A stretch of DNA of 15,039 bases from Oscillospiraceae bacterium (GTDB lineage: Bacteria; Bacillota; Clostridia; Oscillospirales; Acutalibacteraceae). The notes beneath the pieces are model-generated. The model was given only the letters and a program-made list of their open reading frames with translations. It searched no databases and was not told where the DNA came from. A program made the translations under genes and the position numbers. Below are positions 13,835-15,039 of this stretch, piece by piece. Location of the stretch: assembly GCA_019422905.1 (NCBI GenBank), contig JAHZCM010000026.1:7080-22118 (forward strand). The letters are read 5' to 3'. The first letter of the stretch is position 1, and each line of letters begins with the position of its first letter.

Positions 13835-14662
13835 TCAGCCGATCGGCAGCGAGAGCAAATATTCGTAGCTGCTTGCACCGGCAAGCGAATAGATTTTGCA
13901 TTGTATGCAGGGCATACCGTTTTTATCCAGATAAAGCTGTGCCGCCCGCACATTCTCGTCGGAAAGCGTGTTTTCAAGCTGCTCGTCGTAGAAAGCTGCG
14001 CCGCCCGCGTCCCGTGCGCCGCCCCACAGGCTTTCAAACTCCGCGGACATCGCTTCGTACGCGAGGGCGTAGTATTGCTCCATGCTGACGCCGAGCCGGG
14101 CCGCCATATCCTCGTTGGAAAGCAGAGCGCCGGTTTCCGCCTGAAGGCGGTACACCGTATAGTACGTGCAGCCCGCATCGTAGCTGACGGTGAGGATCAG
14201 TGTGACAAGGCCGTCCTCCAGCCAGGCATCGTAAGAAATTCCAAGCAGCGTGAGACTGTAGCCTTGCTCGGCAGCCTCCTTCATCGCTTCAATTCTCGGG
14301 AGACACCGCTCCTGAATATCCGCGTTGGCGGCTTTTGCATCCTCGGTATCCAAAAGAAACTGCGGCACCATATAGTTGTAGCTGTAGCCGCCGTTGGCGT
14401 CTGAATAGGAGAGCTCCGTGTGGCTATAAAGACCCACATAATCGTCAATGGTTGTGGGGACCGGCGTCGGCTCAGGGGTAGGCTCCGACGTCGGTTCAGT
14501 CGTCGGTTCCGCGGCGGGGGTCGCCGTCGGAGCGGCAGTAGGCGCGGCGGTAGGTTCGGGTGTCGGCGTTGCGGAGGGCAGTGCCAGTGCGCCGAGCGTG
14601 GCGCAGCCGGTCATGGAGAGCAAAAGCAAAACTGCGAGCATGAGGGCAAAGCATTTTTTCAT
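13835..14662 (-). CDS. Lipoprotein with Thr/Pro/Glu linker and RsiV-like C-terminal domain
   Basis: The product is 275 residues. The signal peptide MKKCFALML...SMTGC places the lipidated Cys at 20. Residues 31-71 are a low-complexity TPEP/APT spacer that would lift the domain off the membrane or through the wall. The rest (75-275) has features of the DUF4163/DUF3298 type: YMVPQFLLDTEDAKAANADIQ, LVTLILTVSYDAG and YRLQAETGALLSNEDM, the last matching the FDLxTGxxLxLxDL strand-turn. This family call is by eye and tentative. The start has a poor ribosome site of its own (AAAGG, 15 bases away), but a 22-codon ORF upstream ends on it with an ATGA overlap, which suggests coupled translation. It is first in an operon with a DUF5684-like membrane protein. 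Confidence 0.8.
   Translation of the reverse strand: MKKCFALMLAVLLLLSMTGCATLGALALPSATPTPEPTAAPTAAPTATPAAEPTTEPTSEPTPEPTPVPTTIDDYVGLYSHTELSYSDANGGYSYNYMVPQFLLDTEDAKAANADIQERCLPRIEAMKEAAEQGYSLTLLGISYDAWLEDGLVTLILTVSYDAGCTYYTVYRLQAETGALLSNEDMAARLGVSMEQYYALAYEAMSAEFESLWGGARDAGGAAFYDEQLENTLSDENVRAAQLYLDKNGMPCIQCKIYSLAGASSYEYLLSLPIG
14450..14572 (-). repeat. Degenerate tandem repeat encoding the T/P/E linker
   Basis: Imperfect 6-12 bp units around GTCGGTT and GCGGTAGG (plus strand) encode alternating PTEPT/APTA motifs (residues 31-71 of the lipoprotein). Such tracts change length readily by slippage in whole-codon steps. Confidence 0.75.
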
Positions 14663-14727
14663 GGAGATGAACACGTACCTTTCTGCGGAAAAGAAAATCT
14701 TCTTTTCGGGATCTGGGAGCAAAACAT
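14659..14727 (-). CDS. Possible 22-codon leader ORF coupled to the lipoprotein start
   Basis: On the minus strand ATG (14727-14725) opens a frame of 22 codons starting MFCSQIPKRRFS and ending in TGA (14661-14659). That TGA shares ATGA with the lipoprotein start (14662-14660). A purine-rich GGAAG lies eight bases before the leader ATG, within the right arm of a 16-bp palindrome (14736-14751) that could hide it. Since the lipoprotein has no good ribosome site at normal spacing, reinitiation from this ORF is an attractive explanation. Against it, the peptide resembles nothing I know, and the ORF is short enough to occur by chance. Confidence 0.4.
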   Translation of the reverse strand: MFCSQIPKRRFSFPQKGTCSSP

Positions 14728-14735
14728 ATTCTTCA

Positions 14736-14751
14736 CTTCCGGATCCGGAAG
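14736..14751. repeat. Perfect 16-bp palindrome in the lipoprotein leader
   Basis: CTTCCGGATCCGGAAG reads the same on both strands. It lies about 50 nt inside the predicted transcript. It may be a protein-binding operator or, as RNA, a stem covering the leader ORF's ribosome site. The nearby GAAATCTTC (minus strand 14756-14748) can instead pair with GAAGATTTTC (minus 14702-14693). Confidence 0.55.
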
Positions 14752-14768
14752 ATTTCCCTCTCAGGAAT

Positions 14769-14796
14769 AGGCCGGGCAAAGCCGCAGGCCCGGCCT
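14769..14796 (-). other. 5'-terminal stem-loop of the lipoprotein mRNA
   Basis: AGGCCGGGC (14769-14777) and GCCCGGCCT (14788-14796) form a perfect 9-bp GC-rich stem with a 10-nt loop. It begins within a few bases of the predicted transcription start (about 14798). A stem at the very 5' end typically stabilises an mRNA. No T-run follows on the minus strand, so it is unlikely to be a terminator there. Confidence 0.55.
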
Positions 14797-14804
14797 GTGA
14801 TTTT

Positions 14805-14833
14805 ATTGTACACGTGTAGGGTCGGGATGTCAA
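14805..14833 (-). promoter_or_regulatory. Sigma-A promoter of the lipoprotein/DUF5684-like operon
   Basis: On the minus strand, TTGACA (14833-14828), a 17-bp spacer and TACAAT (14810-14805). It produces a structured leader of about 136 nt before the lipoprotein ATG. Confidence 0.85.
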
Positions 14834-14854
14834 ACCGGTTTGAAGGAAAACAGG

Positions 14855-14887
14855 AAAAAGGCATATCCGTTTTGAGCGGATATGCCT
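14855..14887 (-). terminator. Intrinsic terminator of the gene entering from the right edge
   Basis: AGGCATATCCG (14859-14869) and CGGATATGCCT (14877-14887) form an 11-bp perfect stem with a 7-nt loop, followed on the minus strand by five Ts. It lies 12 bp after the stop codon at 14900. Confidence 0.92.
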
Positions 14888-14899
14888 GAGCGGTCCGGC

Positions 14900-15039
14900 T
14901 TACAGCTTTTCAAAGGCTACGAGCGTTTCCATCGGGATACGCGCTGTGCCGTGGCGGTTCGGATCGGCCGGCTCGCCGTCTGTGTATCTCTCGTGAGCCT
15001 TGTTCCGCTGCAAGTGTCGGTTATAAAACTCCAACGCCT
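14900..15039 (-). CDS. C-terminal fragment of an unrecognised protein
   Basis: A minus-strand frame is open from the right edge to TAA at 14902-14900, giving 46 residues that begin ALEFYNRHLQRNKAHERY and end RIPMETLVAFEKL. Its reality is supported by the strong terminator 12 bp downstream. The composition (many charged residues, no hydrophobic helix) suggests a soluble cytoplasmic protein. I do not recognise the family, and the rest of the gene is outside the window. Confidence 0.65.
   Translation of the reverse strand, partial: ALEFYNRHLQRNKAHERYTDGEPADPNRHGTARIPMETLVAFEKL

Noticed and set aside
14450..14572. Possible CRISPR or satellite repeat
   Set aside because: The units are short, degenerate and in frame, and encode a Thr/Pro/Glu linker in a lipoprotein.

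Overview
The window looks like chromosomal DNA of a GC-rich, strictly anaerobic Firmicute, probably an Oscillospirales/Ruminococcaceae-type gut Clostridium. This is inference from three things. There is an oxygen-sensitive glycyl radical enzyme (GRE) with its radical-SAM activase. There are several secreted lipoproteins with Thr/Pro/Glu-rich linkers, a clostripain-type peptidase and a DUF5684-like membrane protein. Promoters are clean sigma-A type with AGGAGG ribosome sites. I see no rRNA, tRNA, CRISPR array, insertion sequence or phage gene.

Layout. (1) 1-74: tail of an XRE-type helix-turn-helix regulator (+), followed by about 360 bp without a gene but with a large imperfect hairpin. (2) 485-2263 (-): membrane-anchored zinc-ribbon protein with about 46-residue helical repeats and an NPCBM-like C-terminal beta domain, with its own promoter and terminator. 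(3) 2410-5552 (-): two-gene operon of an orphan GRE and its activase. It is divergent from an AraC/cupin regulator (5664-6521, +) across a 111-bp control region. (4) 6646-9452 (-): two-gene secreted module, a lipoprotein overlapping (ATGA) a 765-residue exported protein with an RsiV-like (DUF4163/DUF3298-type) C-terminus. (5) 9600-10391 (+): sugar-phosphate isomerase/epimerase-like TIM barrel behind a near-perfect promoter, converging on a YbaK-type tRNA-editing deacylase (10400-10873, -). (6) 11031-13070 (-): clostripain-family (C11) lipoprotein. (7) 13331-14662 (-): lipoprotein plus a four-helix membrane protein, preceded by a structured leader holding a 22-codon ORF that overlaps the lipoprotein start. 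(8) 14900-15039 (-): tail of an unrecognised gene.

The most promising unit for new biology is the GRE, activase and AraC cluster. The GRE has the CxE active-site pattern of eliminases and decarboxylases rather than the Cys-Cys of pyruvate formate-lyase. It has no diagnostic neighbours (no microcompartment shell, alcohol/aldehyde dehydrogenase, kinase or transporter), so its substrate cannot be read from context. The second theme is cell-surface and secreted proteins of unknown role. Two of them look like RsiV-type domains with no sigma factor nearby, and one appears to be controlled through a leader ORF and alternative RNA pairing.
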